Assembly: GCA_958295515.1 (NCBI GenBank)
Contig: CATQGW010000005.1
Location: 62,001-126,000 of the forward strand
From: an uncultured Dehalococcoidia bacterium
GTDB taxonomy: Bacteria > Chloroflexota > Dehalococcoidia > Bin125
Direction of reading: 5' to 3'
DNA length: 64,000 bases
Shown one piece after another: positions 25,523 through 34,056 of this stretch. The stretch's first letter is position 1, and each line of letters begins with the position of its first letter. The notes below the pieces were generated by a model. The model had not been told where the DNA came from. It saw only the letters and a list, made by a program, of their open reading frames with translations, and searched no databases. Both the position numbers and the translations under genes were made by a program.

Positions 25523-27375
25523 TGCTCCACCTCGTTCACTCGCTGCTCGCTTTGCGTCTCCGACTCAGCGGCGCTCTGCTCGGTTTCTTCGGCCTCCGCA
25601 TCGTCGGGCGAGGCCGAGGGGACTCCCTGCGGCTCGCCGGGGCCGGTGAGCCAGGCTTCGGGCTGCGCGATGTAGGTGGTGGGCGGCACTGCGAGGTAGG
25701 GCAGGCTGCGCGAGACGATCTGACTGAAGACCGGCGCGGCCACGATGCCGCCGAAGGTTTCGCCGCGCGGATGGTCGATCCGCACCAGCACCACGATGCG
25801 CGGATCGTCGACCGGCGCGAAGCCGGCGAAGGAGGCCAGCGAAGTCTCGCTGGAGTACTCGCCGTTGAGCAGCACATCGGTGGTGCCCGATTTACCGGCG
25901 ACCGGCCAGCCGGGCGCCTGCGCGGGGTGGTCGAGCACGCCGTCGACCACGGCTTGCATCATGTAGGTCAGCGTGGCGGCGGTCTCTTCGGAGATCACGC
26001 GGCGTTCGATCACGGTGTCGATCTCGCGCACATCGCCCTCGCTGATCACGGCGCGGACGAAGCGCGGGCGCACCAGCTCGCCGCCGTTGGCGATCGCGGA
26101 GTAGGCGCGCACGATCTGCATCGGCGTGACCGCGATGCCCTGTCCGAAGGAGTTGGTCGCCAGCTGGATCGGCGACCAGGCGAGGTCGCCGACCTGGGTG
26201 ACCAGCCCCTCGCTCTCGCCGGGCAGGCCGGAGTTGGTCAGCTCGCCGAAGCCGAATTGGTCCACATAGCCGTAGAACAGACGCGAACCCATCTGCTGCA
26301 CGAGCCAGACCGTGCCGGTGTTGAGCGAGCGTTGCAGCACCTGGGTCATCGTCTGCTCGCCGTGCCAGCTGTAATCGAAGTTGCGGATCGTCCGCTCGCC
26401 GACCACGACCGCGCCGGTATCGGTGAAGGTCGTGTACGGATTGACGATCTTGGAGTCCAGCCCGGCGGCCATGGTGATCACCTTGAAGACGGAGCCGGGT
26501 TCGTAGACATCGGAGGCGGCGCGGCTGCGCAGCACGCTGATGTCGAAGGCGTCGTCGGCCAGGTCCAGCAGTTCGGGGTTGTAGGCGGGCGAGGTGGCGG
26601 CTGCGAGGATGTCGCCGTTGCGGGGGTCCATGATGATGATCACGCCGCCCGTGGCGCTCCAACGCTGCACCGCCTCGTCGAGCGCCTGCTCGGCGATGCG
26701 CTGGAGGTTGCGGTCGATCGTGAGCACGATGTCGGCGCCCTGCTCGTAGGGCAGTTCGAGCCGCGCGCCGAAGGGAATCGGTTGGCCGAGACCGTCGCGT
26801 TCGAAGATCAGCTGCCCCGATTCGCCGCCCAGCGTGCCGTCCAGCGCATATTCGAGGCCGGCCAGGCCCTGCTCGTCGCGCCCGACGATGCCGATCACCG
26901 GCGCGGCCATCTCGCCCTCCACGTAGCGTCGGCTGCTGGTCTTGCGCACGGTGACGCCGTAGAGCCGCTCGGCGTGGATCGCGGCGCCGGCGTAGTACTG
27001 CACGTAGGCGATCAGCGCATCGTTGCCGTCGGCGCTGGCGGCGAGGCTGAGCACCTGCGCTTCGTCGGCGCGCAGCAGGTAGGCGAGCCGCGCCGAGGCC
27101 GAGGTGGGCTGGAATTCGTTGCGCCCCCAGATGCGCGTATCGACATGGACTTCCCAGGTATCGACGCTGGTCACCAGCGGGAAGCCGTTGCGGTCGAGGA
27201 TCGAGCCGCGCGGGCCTTTGGTCTCGATCTGCCAGACGCGGTCCGCGGCGGCCTCGTGGCGCTGGTGCTCGACGATTTGCAGCATGATCAGGCGTCCGAC
27301 GAGGACCAGCGCGAGCACGACCATGACGGCGGCGACGGCCCGCATGCGCCAGCGGCTGAGCGTTCCGCTCTCCAT
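25519..27375 (-). CDS. ftsI: Septal transpeptidase FtsI (class B penicillin-binding protein)
   Basis: 618 residues. One N-terminal membrane anchor (about 10-32), a PBP dimerisation domain (RGSILDRNGFPL at about 54), and a transpeptidase domain with SxxK in YEPGSVFKVITMA, SxN in RSLNTGTVWL and KSG in VAGKSGTTDV. The C-terminal 40 residues are acidic and rich in Glu/Ala/Gln. It cross-links septal peptidoglycan with FtsW. It lies 24 bases downstream of the ftsL-like gene and overlaps murF by four bases. Confidence 0.95.
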   Translation of the reverse strand: MESGTLSRWRMRAVAAVMVVLALVLVGRLIMLQIVEHQRHEAAADRVWQIETKGPRGSILDRNGFPLVTSVDTWEVHVDTRIWGRNEFQPTSASARLAYLLRADEAQVLSLAASADGNDALIAYVQYYAGAAIHAERLYGVTVRKTSSRRYVEGEMAAPVIGIVGRDEQGLAGLEYALDGTLGGESGQLIFERDGLGQPIPFGARLELPYEQGADIVLTIDRNLQRIAEQALDEAVQRWSATGGVIIIMDPRNGDILAAATSPAYNPELLDLADDAFDISVLRSRAASDVYEPGSVFKVITMAAGLDSKIVNPYTTFTDTGAVVVGERTIRNFDYSWHGEQTMTQVLQRSLNTGTVWLVQQMGSRLFYGYVDQFGFGELTNSGLPGESEGLVTQVGDLAWSPIQLATNSFGQGIAVTPMQIVRAYSAIANGGELVRPRFVRAVISEGDVREIDTVIERRVISEETAATLTYMMQAVVDGVLDHPAQAPGWPVAGKSGTTDVLLNGEYSSETSLASFAGFAPVDDPRIVVLVRIDHPRGETFGGIVAAPVFSQIVSRSLPYLAVPPTTYIAQPEAWLTGPGEPQGVPSASPDDAEAEETEQSAAESETQSEQRVNEVEQ

Positions 27376-27399
27376 CTGCGCCCTCCCGCGCCGTGCGCG

Positions 27400-27852
27400 T
27401 TAATCCGCGATCAGCAGGTCAAGCAGCGCCTGCCATCGCGGCGGTTCGTGGTGTTCGACGGTCTCCGGCAGCGGCAGATAGCGGCTGGGCATGACTCGCG
27501 CGGGCGGCGCGTGCTCGACCTCCAGCCGCACGGTGGGCGTGGCGTTGACCATTCGCAGCCGCGTGCGGGCGTCGCGTTCAATGCGGTTCAAGGAGGCCAG
27601 CTCGCCGACATGCGCGGCGAGCGTGCGCAGCTCCGAGCGCAGCCGTTCGCGTTCCGCTTCGAGCGCGATCAGCCGCGCGCCGGTCTCGGTCGCGCTGGAG
27701 GACTGGATGACGGGCAAGGAGGCGGCGACGCAGAGGCCGATCAGCAAAATCCAGACCCAGGCCGGCATCCGCGGATGGGGCAGGAGGCGTCGTTGTGCGA
27801 GCGCGCGACCAACGCCGTTCGCCTCAGGCGCGGCCGGCGCGGCGGCGGTCAT
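27400..27852 (-). CDS. ftsL: FtsL-like divisome membrane protein
   Basis: 150 residues. A 30-residue cytoplasmic N-terminus is followed by one membrane segment (MPAWVWILLIGLCVAASLPV) and a periplasmic heptad-rich stretch (ARLIALEAERERLRSELRTLAAHVGELASLNRIE), the FtsL/DivIC-type coiled coil. Sequence identity to known FtsL is low, as usual, so the call rests on topology and on position between rsmH and ftsI. The proline-rich C-terminal 40 residues are extra. Confidence 0.75.
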   Translation of the reverse strand: MTAAAPAAPEANGVGRALAQRRLLPHPRMPAWVWILLIGLCVAASLPVIQSSSATETGARLIALEAERERLRSELRTLAAHVGELASLNRIERDARTRLRMVNATPTVRLEVEHAPPARVMPSRYLPLPETVEHHEPPRWQALLDLLIAD

Positions 27853-27934
27853 TCTGCTCCGCCTCGAGCAAATGCGGCAGTATGTAATTTACGCGGCAGC
27901 GGCGCGGAAATCGCGCAAAACGGCGCGCGGAATG

Positions 27935-28411
27935 GCATACTGAGGCCATCGGACGCAGTGTTCGCAGAGAGGTTGGGAGTAGTTACCGGGTCGTGGGGCA
28001 GACCGTGCGTGTTGTGCAGGGGACAGGTTCCACGCCGAAGCCGCGACAAGTCGCGGCGCCCACGCGGACTCCGATTGTGGCGGCGGGGCTTCTCCTTTAC
28101 TGCAGTGACTTGTAGGACGTCCCCTTCGCACGATCTGCCCCACGGCCCGGCAACAAGACTCCTCTCAGCCGGTTGTGGGATACTGAGGTCATCGGACGCG
28201 GTGTTCGTAGAGAGGTTGGGAGTCGTTGCCAGGTCGTGGGGCAGACCGTGCGTCTTCAGCAGGGGACAGGTTCCACGCCGAAGCCGCGACAAGTCGCGGC
28301 GTCCACGCGGACTCCGATTGTGGCGGCGGGGCTTCTCCTTTACTGCAGTGACTTGTAGGACGTCCCCTTCGCACGATCTGCCCCACGGCCTGGCAACAAG
28401 ATTCCTCTCAG
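27935..28411. repeat. Two tandem copies of a structured 243-bp repeat with long inverted arms, between rsmH and ftsL
   Basis: Copy 1 spans about 27935-28168 and copy 2 about 28178-28411, with a period of exactly 243 bases and about 94% identity. Each contains a 165-base core (27986-28150 and 28229-28393) whose ends pair over 24 bases (CGTGGGGCAGA... against ...TCTGCCCCACG) with two non-Watson-Crick positions. A GGGGAC/GTCCCC pair lies inside this, and a CCGCGAC-AA-GTCGCGG hairpin sits at 28041-28056 and 28284-28299. Between copies, one arm change (CCGGG to CCAGG) is matched by the opposite arm (CCCGG to CCTGG). The rest of the 590-base rsmH-ftsL gap holds nothing recognised, apart from a doubtful ORF on the minus strand. 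Confidence 0.85.
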
Positions 28412-28442
28412 TCGTTTCGCGGCGGATGTTGAGCGGCTGCAT

Positions 28443-29348
28443 TTAGACAGCCTCGGCGGCGCGCAGCCGCGCGCTGCGCGCGCGCGGATTGCGCTGGATT
28501 TCATCGGCGCTGGGCCGAATTACCTTCTTGGAGAGCGAGCGGAAGCCGGCGTCATCGCCGGAGCCGGCCGCGCGGATGAAGCGCTTGACGATCCGGTCTT
28601 CGAGCGAGTGGAAGGCGATTGCGACCAGCCGCCCGCCCGCGGCCAGCAGGCCGCGCGCGGAGGCGAGGAAGCCGCTCAGCCGCTCCAGCTCGCGGTTGAC
28701 TTCGAGCCGCAGCGCGCGGAAGACGTGGGTGGCGGGATGGATGCGTCGGCGCGGCCCGCGGCCGACGGCCGACTGCACGATCTGCGCCAGCTCGCCAGTC
28801 GTCTCAAGCGGACGCCGCTCGACGATCGCCCGTGCAATCCGCCGCGAGCGGCGCTCTTCGCCGAGCCGGTAGATCACGTCGGCCAGATCCGCCTCTTCGT
28901 AGTAGTTCACCACATCGGCCGCGGTCTGTTCGGCGGCGTCGCCGAGTCGCATGTCGAGCGGACCGTCCTGCTGGAACGAGAAGCCGCGCTGCGGGTCGTC
29001 GAGCTGCAAGCTGGAGACGCCGAGGTCGCAGAGCACGCCGTCGACGGCGCTGAAGCCGTGCCGCGCGGCGGCGGCGGCGCAGTGATCGAGCCAGGCCTGT
29101 TCGAGCCGGCAGCGCTCGCCGAACGGTTCGAGCCGTCGGCGCGCCGCCGCCAGCGCCTGCGCGTCGGCGTCGAGTCCGAGCAGCCGCCCATCGGGCGCGG
29201 AGGCTTCGAGGATCGCCGCGGCGTGCCCGCCCAGCCCCACCGTGGCGTCGATGTAGACGCCGCCGCGGCGCACGTTGAGCAGCGCCAGCACTTCGCTCAG
29301 CATGACCGGCGTGTGGGTCGGCTGTCGGTCGGTCGGGTAGGCGCTCAC
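28443..29348 (-). CDS. rsmH: 16S rRNA (cytosine1402-N4)-methyltransferase
   Basis: 301 residues from a GTG at 29348 that overlaps the mraZ stop (GTGA). An upstream extension of the frame has no homology. Family motifs: HTPVMLSEVLALLN, YIDATVGLGGHAAAIL, GLDADAQAL, DGVLCDLGVSSLQLD, RGFSFQQDGPLDMR, HPATHVFRALRLEVN and IAFHSLEDRIVKRF. It methylates C1402 in the decoding centre and is the usual second gene of the division cluster (mraW). Confidence 0.95.
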   Translation of the reverse strand: MSAYPTDRQPTHTPVMLSEVLALLNVRRGGVYIDATVGLGGHAAAILEASAPDGRLLGLDADAQALAAARRRLEPFGERCRLEQAWLDHCAAAAARHGFSAVDGVLCDLGVSSLQLDDPQRGFSFQQDGPLDMRLGDAAEQTAADVVNYYEEADLADVIYRLGEERRSRRIARAIVERRPLETTGELAQIVQSAVGRGPRRRIHPATHVFRALRLEVNRELERLSGFLASARGLLAAGGRLVAIAFHSLEDRIVKRFIRAAGSGDDAGFRSLSKKVIRPSADEIQRNPRARSARLRAAEAV

Positions 29349-29788
29349 GAGGCGGCCTCCGGCGCGGGCTGCTCCAGCAGCTCGCCGTAGATCGATTCGA
29401 CCTGCTCCTGCTGGCGGGACCAGCGGTCGGCGTTCCAGATTTCGAGGCACTCGCCCATCCCGGTGATCACGGTGGGGCCATCGAGCCCGCGCTGCTCGCG
29501 CATCCGCTGCGGAACCAGAATCCGCCCCTGGCTGTCGAGCTGCACATCGAAGGCTTGGGCGAAGAGCGCGCGGCGCAGGTCGCGCGCGGCGCGGTGCTGA
29601 CCGCTGGGGATGCGCTGCTGCACAACCGTCTCGAACTCGTCGGCGGGGTAGAGCTCGATAGAGTCGTCGGGGCCCGGCAGCAAAATGCCGCCGCGCTCGA
29701 AGCGGGCGCGGTAGCGGGCCGGGATCGCCAGCCGACCCCGCGCGTCGAGGTTGTGTTCGTACGAGCCGAGGAAGCCGCTCTGACTCAT
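29345..29788 (-). CDS. mraZ: Transcriptional regulator MraZ
   Basis: 147 residues from the ATG at 29788 (MSQSGFLGSYEHNLDARGRL), the canonical MraZ beginning. A longer ATG at 29878 would add 30 unrelated residues and would translate across the predicted MraZ operator. It has two SpoVT/AbrB-like halves: LDARGRLAIPARYR and LDSQGRILVPQRMR. MraZ binds TGGGN repeats upstream of its own gene and represses the division cluster. It heads the minus-strand operon down to ftsZ. Confidence 0.93.
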   Translation of the reverse strand: MSQSGFLGSYEHNLDARGRLAIPARYRARFERGGILLPGPDDSIELYPADEFETVVQQRIPSGQHRAARDLRRALFAQAFDVQLDSQGRILVPQRMREQRGLDGPTVITGMGECLEIWNADRWSRQQEQVESIYGELLEQPAPEAAS

Positions 29789-29851
29789 GCTGGCATCCCG
29801 GTTCCAGTGGGCGGGGGGATTTGGGCGGGGTGGGCGGCCTTCTGCCGTCCT

Positions 29852-29866
29852 CCCCATTTCTCCCCA
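29852..29866 (-). promoter_or_regulatory. Predicted MraZ operator (two TGGGG boxes)
   Basis: On the minus strand two TGGGG boxes occur ten bases apart (plus-strand CCCCA at 29852-29856 and 29862-29866), about 65 bases before the mraZ ATG. MraZ is known to bind direct TGGGN repeats with five-base spacers, and this fits exactly. Only two boxes are clear, whereas three are common. Confidence 0.6.
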
Positions 29867-29876
29867 CTTCGTGGTC

Positions 29877-29906
29877 ACACTAGGGAGCGCGCTTCCACGC
29901 GGTCAA
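29877..29906 (-). promoter_or_regulatory. Predicted sigma-70 promoter for the mraZ-ftsZ operon
   Basis: Minus strand TTGACC (29901-29906) and TAGTGT (29877-29882) are separated by 18 bases. The start site would fall near 29870, just upstream of the MraZ boxes, so MraZ bound there could block transcription. Sequence match only. Confidence 0.45.
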
Positions 29907-29921
29907 TGAAGCGCCGCGGCG

Positions 29922-29951
29922 CTGTCCACAACTCCGCAGTTATTGTCCACA
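29922..29951 (+). promoter_or_regulatory. Pair of DnaA-box-like sites upstream of mraZ
   Basis: CTGTCCACA (29922-29930) and TTGTCCACA (29943-29951) lie 21 bases apart in the same orientation, that is two helical turns. TTGTCCACA is the preferred DnaA box in several high-GC bacteria. No dnaA, dnaN or AT-rich unwinding region is nearby, so a regulatory role is more likely than an origin. Confidence 0.4.
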
Positions 29952-30032
29952 CGCGGTTGATAAAACTCTGAGAGGCGTAACATTTCATTGCGAGAGGCCG
30001 CTGAGCGCGGCCGACTGAAGGGCGCCGACCAG

Positions 30033-30527
30033 ATGGGGAGCGGGTACCGAGCCGGGGTGCTGACACTGTCCGACCAGGGCAGTCGGGGGGAGCGAATCGA
30101 CACCTCCGGCCCTGCGATTTACGAACGCCTTACCGCGCTCGGCGTAGCGCCCGCACAAACTGCGATCATCGCCGACGACCCCGAAACGATTGAATCCACG
30201 CTGCGCGAATGGGTCGCCGAGGGGCTGGATCTGATCCTCACCACCGGCGGCACCGGGCTCGGTCCGCGCGACCACACGCCGGAGGCGACGCGCCGCGTGA
30301 TCGAGCGCGAAGCACCGGGCATCGCCGAGCTGATGCGGGCGGCGGGTCTGGCGCACACGCCGATGGCGGCGCTGAGCCGCGGCGTCGCGGGCGTGGCGGG
30401 GCGCACGCTGATCGTCAATTTGCCCGGCTCGGAGAAGGCGGTGCGCGAGAATCTCGAAGCGATCGAGCCGATTCTGCTGCACGCGCTGGAGTTGATTCGA
30501 GGGCGCACGGAGCACGCGCCGGGCTGA
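30033..30527 (+). CDS. MoaB/MogA-family molybdopterin adenylyltransferase-like protein
   Basis: 164 residues from the ATG at 30033 ([20 protein letters not shown]), which matches the family N-terminus; a TTG at 29988 would add 15 unrelated residues. Motifs: [19 protein letters not shown] (substrate loop) and [17 protein letters not shown]. The family activates molybdopterin with AMP before metal insertion. No other molybdenum cofactor genes are nearby. It is divergent from mraZ and 39 bases upstream of the radical SAM gene. Confidence 0.85.
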   Translation: MGSGYRAGVLTLSDQGSRGERIDTSGPAIYERLTALGVAPAQTAIIADDPETIESTLREWVAEGLDLILTTGGTGLGPRDHTPEATRRVIEREAPGIAELMRAAGLAHTPMAALSRGVAGVAGRTLIVNLPGSEKAVRENLEAIEPILLHALELIRGRTEHAPG

Positions 30528-30566
30528 GTCCCCCCCTGATTGCCCACGCGCGTACACTGAGACGCA

Positions 30567-32312
30567 ATGGCGCGACGCACACTCTCCCAATCCGTAGCGA
30601 CGGCACGCCGCCGGCTGGCCGCGGAGTCGGGCGCGGTGGCGAAGGACTGGGGCGGGCGGCTGCCGATCGCGCTGGTCTATCCCAATTCGTATTACCTGGG
30701 CATGTCCAACCTCGGGTTGCAGGCGATCTACGGGCTGCTCAACGCTCGCCCGGAGATTGCCTGCGAGCGCGCTTTCTACGACCCGCCCAAGTCGGATCAG
30801 CGCGGCGACGATCCGTCGCTGGGTCCGGTGACGATCGAATCGCAGCGCCCGCTGACTGATTTTCCGGTGGTCGCCTACACGCTGACCTACGAGATCGACT
30901 ACTACCACGTGGTGCGCTCGCTGCAGGCGGCGGGGATCGCGCCGCTCAGCGCCGAGCGCGACGAGGGCGCGCCGATCGTGATCGCGGGCGGCGCGGCGGT
31001 GATCACCAACCCGCTGCCGCTGGCGGATTGCTTCGACGCCTTCGTGATCGGCGAGGCGGAGCCGATTCTGGACCAGCTGACGGACTGCCTGGTGGAATAC
31101 GCGCACGCGCCGCGGGCGGAGCTGCTCGAAGCGCTGGCGCGCATCCCCGGCGTCTTCGTGCCGCTGTTCGGCCCCGGCACCGACGGTGTGGAGCGCCAGT
31201 GGGTGCGCGATATCGGAACCACCGAGGCAATTTCACAGGTGCTGACCGACGACACCGAGTTCAGCCAGATGACGCTGATCGAGGCGGCGCGCGGCTGCGG
31301 GCGCGGCTGCCGCTTCTGCATCGCGGGTTATGTCTTCCGCCCGCCGCGCTACCGCCCGCTCAGTTCGCTGACCGATCAGGTGCGCCGCGGATTGGAGCGT
31401 TCGGAGCGGGTGGGGCTGCTGGGCGCGGCGGTGGCCGATCATCCACAGCTGGCGGAGCTGGCGAGCGCGGCGGACCGAATGGGCGCGCGCGTCTCGGTCT
31501 CCTCGTTGCGCGTGGACAACCTCGCCCCCGAACTGCTCGATGTGCTCTCCCGGGGCGGCACGCGCACCGTCACCCTCGCGCCGGAGGCGGGCTCCGAGCG
31601 GATGCGCACACGGATCAACAAAGAGGTCACCGAGCAGCAGATTTTGGACGCCGCCGACCAAGTCGGGCGGGCGGCGATGCGGCGGCTGAAGCTCTACTTC
31701 ATGATCGGCCTGCCCGATGAAGAGGATGAAGATGTGCAGCAGATGGCGCAGCTGGGGCGCGAGATCAAGCAGCGCCTGGACGCCGCAGGACACGGCACCG
31801 AGTTGGTGATGAGCGTGGGCCCGCTGGTGCCCAAGCCGGCCACCGCCTACCAGGAGCTGGCGCAGTCGCCGGCCGCGCTGGTCAAGCAGCGCCAGCGCAT
31901 CCTCGAAGACTCCTTCCGGGGGACGGGCATCCGCCTGCGCGGGGACTCGCCGACCTGGGCGCGGATCGACGACATCTGCTCGCGCTCGGACGCGCGCCTG
32001 GCGCACGCGATCCTCGAGATGGAGCGTCCCTCCGCCGGCGAGTGGTTCCGCACGGCGAACGAATGGGGGCTGGACGGCGAGCAGCCCTGGGGCGGCGGGG
32101 CGACGCCGTGGTCGGTGGTCGAAACCGGCATCACCTCGCGCTTCTTCGAGCGCGAGTGGAGCAAGCACAGCCGCCAGAAATCGACGATCGACTGTCCGCC
32201 GCCGGAGATCGGCTGCAACCTCTGCGGCGTCTGCGGCGGCGAAGAGATTCCCTCCTACAGCTCCGAACCGGTGCTAATCCCGATCGGGCAGCTGACGGTC
32301 CCGTCGGTGTGA
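30567..32312 (+). CDS. B12-binding-type radical SAM protein (TIGR03960-like)
   Basis: 581 residues. The N-terminal half resembles the cobalamin-binding-like domain of this family (PNSYYLGMSNLGLQAIYGLLN). The radical SAM site is EAARGCGRGCRFC at about residue 240-252, with three cluster Cys. A C-terminal Cys cluster (CPPPEIGCNLCGVCGG) may bind a second cluster. In many bacteria this family precedes a DUF2344 gene and RNase G; here neither follows. Substrate unknown. The stop overlaps the GTG start of yggS. Confidence 0.85.
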   Translation: MARRTLSQSVATARRRLAAESGAVAKDWGGRLPIALVYPNSYYLGMSNLGLQAIYGLLNARPEIACERAFYDPPKSDQRGDDPSLGPVTIESQRPLTDFPVVAYTLTYEIDYYHVVRSLQAAGIAPLSAERDEGAPIVIAGGAAVITNPLPLADCFDAFVIGEAEPILDQLTDCLVEYAHAPRAELLEALARIPGVFVPLFGPGTDGVERQWVRDIGTTEAISQVLTDDTEFSQMTLIEAARGCGRGCRFCIAGYVFRPPRYRPLSSLTDQVRRGLERSERVGLLGAAVADHPQLAELASAADRMGARVSVSSLRVDNLAPELLDVLSRGGTRTVTLAPEAGSERMRTRINKEVTEQQILDAADQVGRAAMRRLKLYFMIGLPDEEDEDVQQMAQLGREIKQRLDAAGHGTELVMSVGPLVPKPATAYQELAQSPAALVKQRQRILEDSFRGTGIRLRGDSPTWARIDDICSRSDARLAHAILEMERPSAGEWFRTANEWGLDGEQPWGGGATPWSVVETGITSRFFEREWSKHSRQKSTIDCPPPEIGCNLCGVCGGEEIPSYSSEPVLIPIGQLTVPSV

Positions 32313-32980
32313 CCGCTCACAACCCTCCCATCGCCGAATGTTTGGCGGCTCTCCAGGCCGAGATCGCCGCCGTCTGCGAGCGGGCGGATCGCGATCCGGC
32401 CGGCGTGCGGCTGATCGCCGTCTCCAAAACGCATCCGCCTGAGGCGATCCGCGAGGCGCTGGCGGCGGGACAGATCGAGTTCGGCGAAAACCGCGTGCAG
32501 GAGGGGCTGGCCAAGCTTGACGCGCTGGGCGATACGGCCGCGCGAGTTCACCTGATCGGGAGCTTGCAGCGCAACAAGGCGCGCTTCGCCGGGCGCTTCG
32601 CTTCGGTGCAGAGCATCGACAGCGTGCCTCTGGCAACGGCGGTCTCGCGCCGGCTCGACGCGCCGCTCGATGTGCTGCTGGAGGTCAATGTGGCCGACGA
32701 AGCCTCCAAGCAGGGCTTCGCGCCCGCCGAACTGGAGTCGGCGCTGGCGCAGATCGCCGAGCTTCCCCAGCTTCGCGTCGAAGGGCTGATGACCATCGCC
32801 CCGCTGGTCGCCGACGCCGAACAGGTGCGCCCCGTCTTTCGTGGATTGCGTGAACTGCGCGACGCGCTGGGGCTGCGCGAACTGAGCATGGGCATGTCCA
32901 ACGACTACGCTGTAGCTATCGAGGAGGGGGCGACGATGGTGCGGATCGGGCGGGCGATCTTCGGCGAGCGAGAGGGTTGA
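32309..32980 (+). CDS. YggS/PROSC-family pyridoxal phosphate homeostasis protein
   Basis: 223 residues from a GTG at 32309 overlapping the previous stop (GTGA). Motifs: LIAVSKTHPPEAI with the PLP Lys, FGENRVQEGLAK, HLIGSLQRNKAR, LLEVNVADEASKQGF, VEGLMTIAPL and LSMGMSNDYAVAIEEGATMVRIGRAIFG. The protein binds PLP and keeps vitamin B6 and amino acid pools balanced. Its place before proC and yggT is widely conserved. Confidence 0.94.
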   Translation: MTAHNPPIAECLAALQAEIAAVCERADRDPAGVRLIAVSKTHPPEAIREALAAGQIEFGENRVQEGLAKLDALGDTAARVHLIGSLQRNKARFAGRFASVQSIDSVPLATAVSRRLDAPLDVLLEVNVADEASKQGFAPAELESALAQIAELPQLRVEGLMTIAPLVADAEQVRPVFRGLRELRDALGLRELSMGMSNDYAVAIEEGATMVRIGRAIFGEREG

Positions 32981-33789
32981 GCGACGTGTCGGTGGGCAAA
33001 ATTGCGGTAGTCGGCGGGGGCACGATGGGCGCAACCTTCGTGCGCGCGCTGACCTCCGCCGGGCTGGCGCAGACCGCTGATTTTCAGGTCTGCGAAGCGC
33101 TGCCCGCGCGCGCCCAAACGCTGCGCGACGAACTCGGGCTGGCGGTCACGGACTCTCTGCCGGAAGTGGTGGACAAAGCCGAGCTGATCTACCTCTCGGT
33201 CAAGCCGCAGGACCTCGGATCGCTGGCGGACGGCCTGCTGGACGAATCGCAGCTGGTCGTCTCAATCCTGGCCGGCATTCGCCTGCGCCAGGTGCAGGAG
33301 CAGCTGTCGCACTCGCGCGTGGTGCGGGCGATGCCCAACACTCCTGCCCAGGTCGGGCGCGGCTACACGGTCTGGACCGCCGATGCCGGCGTGAGCGATG
33401 AGCAGCGCGAGCGGGCGCGGCGGGCGCTGAGCGCGATGGGGCAGGAGCTCTACGTCTCCGACGAAGCGGCGATCGACCGCGCCACCGCCGTCTCCGGATC
33501 GGGCCCCGCTTATGTCTTCATGATGCTCGAAGCCCTGACCGACGCCGCGGTGCAGATCGGGGTCAGCCGCGCGGAGGCGCGGCGGATGGTGCTGGAAACC
33601 GTGATCGGCGCCGCCGAATACGCCGCCGCCTCCGAGGCCCACCCCGCCGAACTGCGCGACCAGGTCACCTCGCCGGCCGGCACCACCGCCGCCGGGGTGC
33701 GGGTGCTGGAGAACCGCGGCCTGCGCGCCGCGCTGATCGAGGCCGTCGCCGCCGCCCACGCGCGCGCTCAAGAACTGGGATCGCCATGA
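32977..33789 (+). CDS. proC: Pyrroline-5-carboxylate reductase
   Basis: 270 residues if started at the TTG (32977) that overlaps the yggS stop as TTGA; a GTG three codons later is an alternative. Rossmann motif IAVVGGGTMGATFVRAL, VRAMPNTPAQVGRGYTVW, TAVSGSGPAYVFMMLEALTDAAVQIG and TSPAGTTAAGVRVLE are the P5CR signatures. It reduces pyrroline-5-carboxylate to proline. Confidence 0.94.
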   Translation: MSDVSVGKIAVVGGGTMGATFVRALTSAGLAQTADFQVCEALPARAQTLRDELGLAVTDSLPEVVDKAELIYLSVKPQDLGSLADGLLDESQLVVSILAGIRLRQVQEQLSHSRVVRAMPNTPAQVGRGYTVWTADAGVSDEQRERARRALSAMGQELYVSDEAAIDRATAVSGSGPAYVFMMLEALTDAAVQIGVSRAEARRMVLETVIGAAEYAAASEAHPAELRDQVTSPAGTTAAGVRVLENRGLRAALIEAVAAAHARAQELGSP

Positions 33790-34052
33790 CCGAAGCCATC
33801 ACGATCATCGCTACGGTGATCCAGATTTACAGCTTTGTCCTGCTCGCCCGGGTGCTGATGAGCTGGGTGCCGATGTTCACCGGCCGCCCGCTCGATCCCT
33901 CCAACCCGATCGTCAACTTCCTGCTCACGATCACCGAGCCGGTGCTCGCGCCGGTGCGGCGCTTCACCACCTTCGGGATGATGGACTTCTCGCCGATTGT
34001 GGTGCTGCTCACTCTGACGATTCTCTCTCGGGCGCTGATCTCCTCGGTCTAG
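33786..34052 (+). CDS. YggT-family membrane protein
   Basis: 88 residues with two hydrophobic segments (about 6-24 and 68-86) joined by a loop with DPSNPIVNFLLTITEPVLAPVRR, the family hallmark. YggT proteins have been linked to osmotic tolerance and, in some bacteria, to division-site placement, but the mechanism is unclear. Overlaps proC by four bases. Confidence 0.88.
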   Translation: MTEAITIIATVIQIYSFVLLARVLMSWVPMFTGRPLDPSNPIVNFLLTITEPVLAPVRRFTTFGMMDFSPIVVLLTLTILSRALISSV

Positions 34053-34056
34053 GGGC

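Noticed and set aside
25522..28446. 974-codon plus-strand ORF opposite ftsI and ftsL
   Set aside because: Antisense shadow; the end reads through the tandem repeat and has no recognisable domain.
29922..29951. Replication origin at the DnaA-like boxes
   Set aside because: Only two boxes, no AT-rich region and no dnaA/dnaN/gyrB neighbours.
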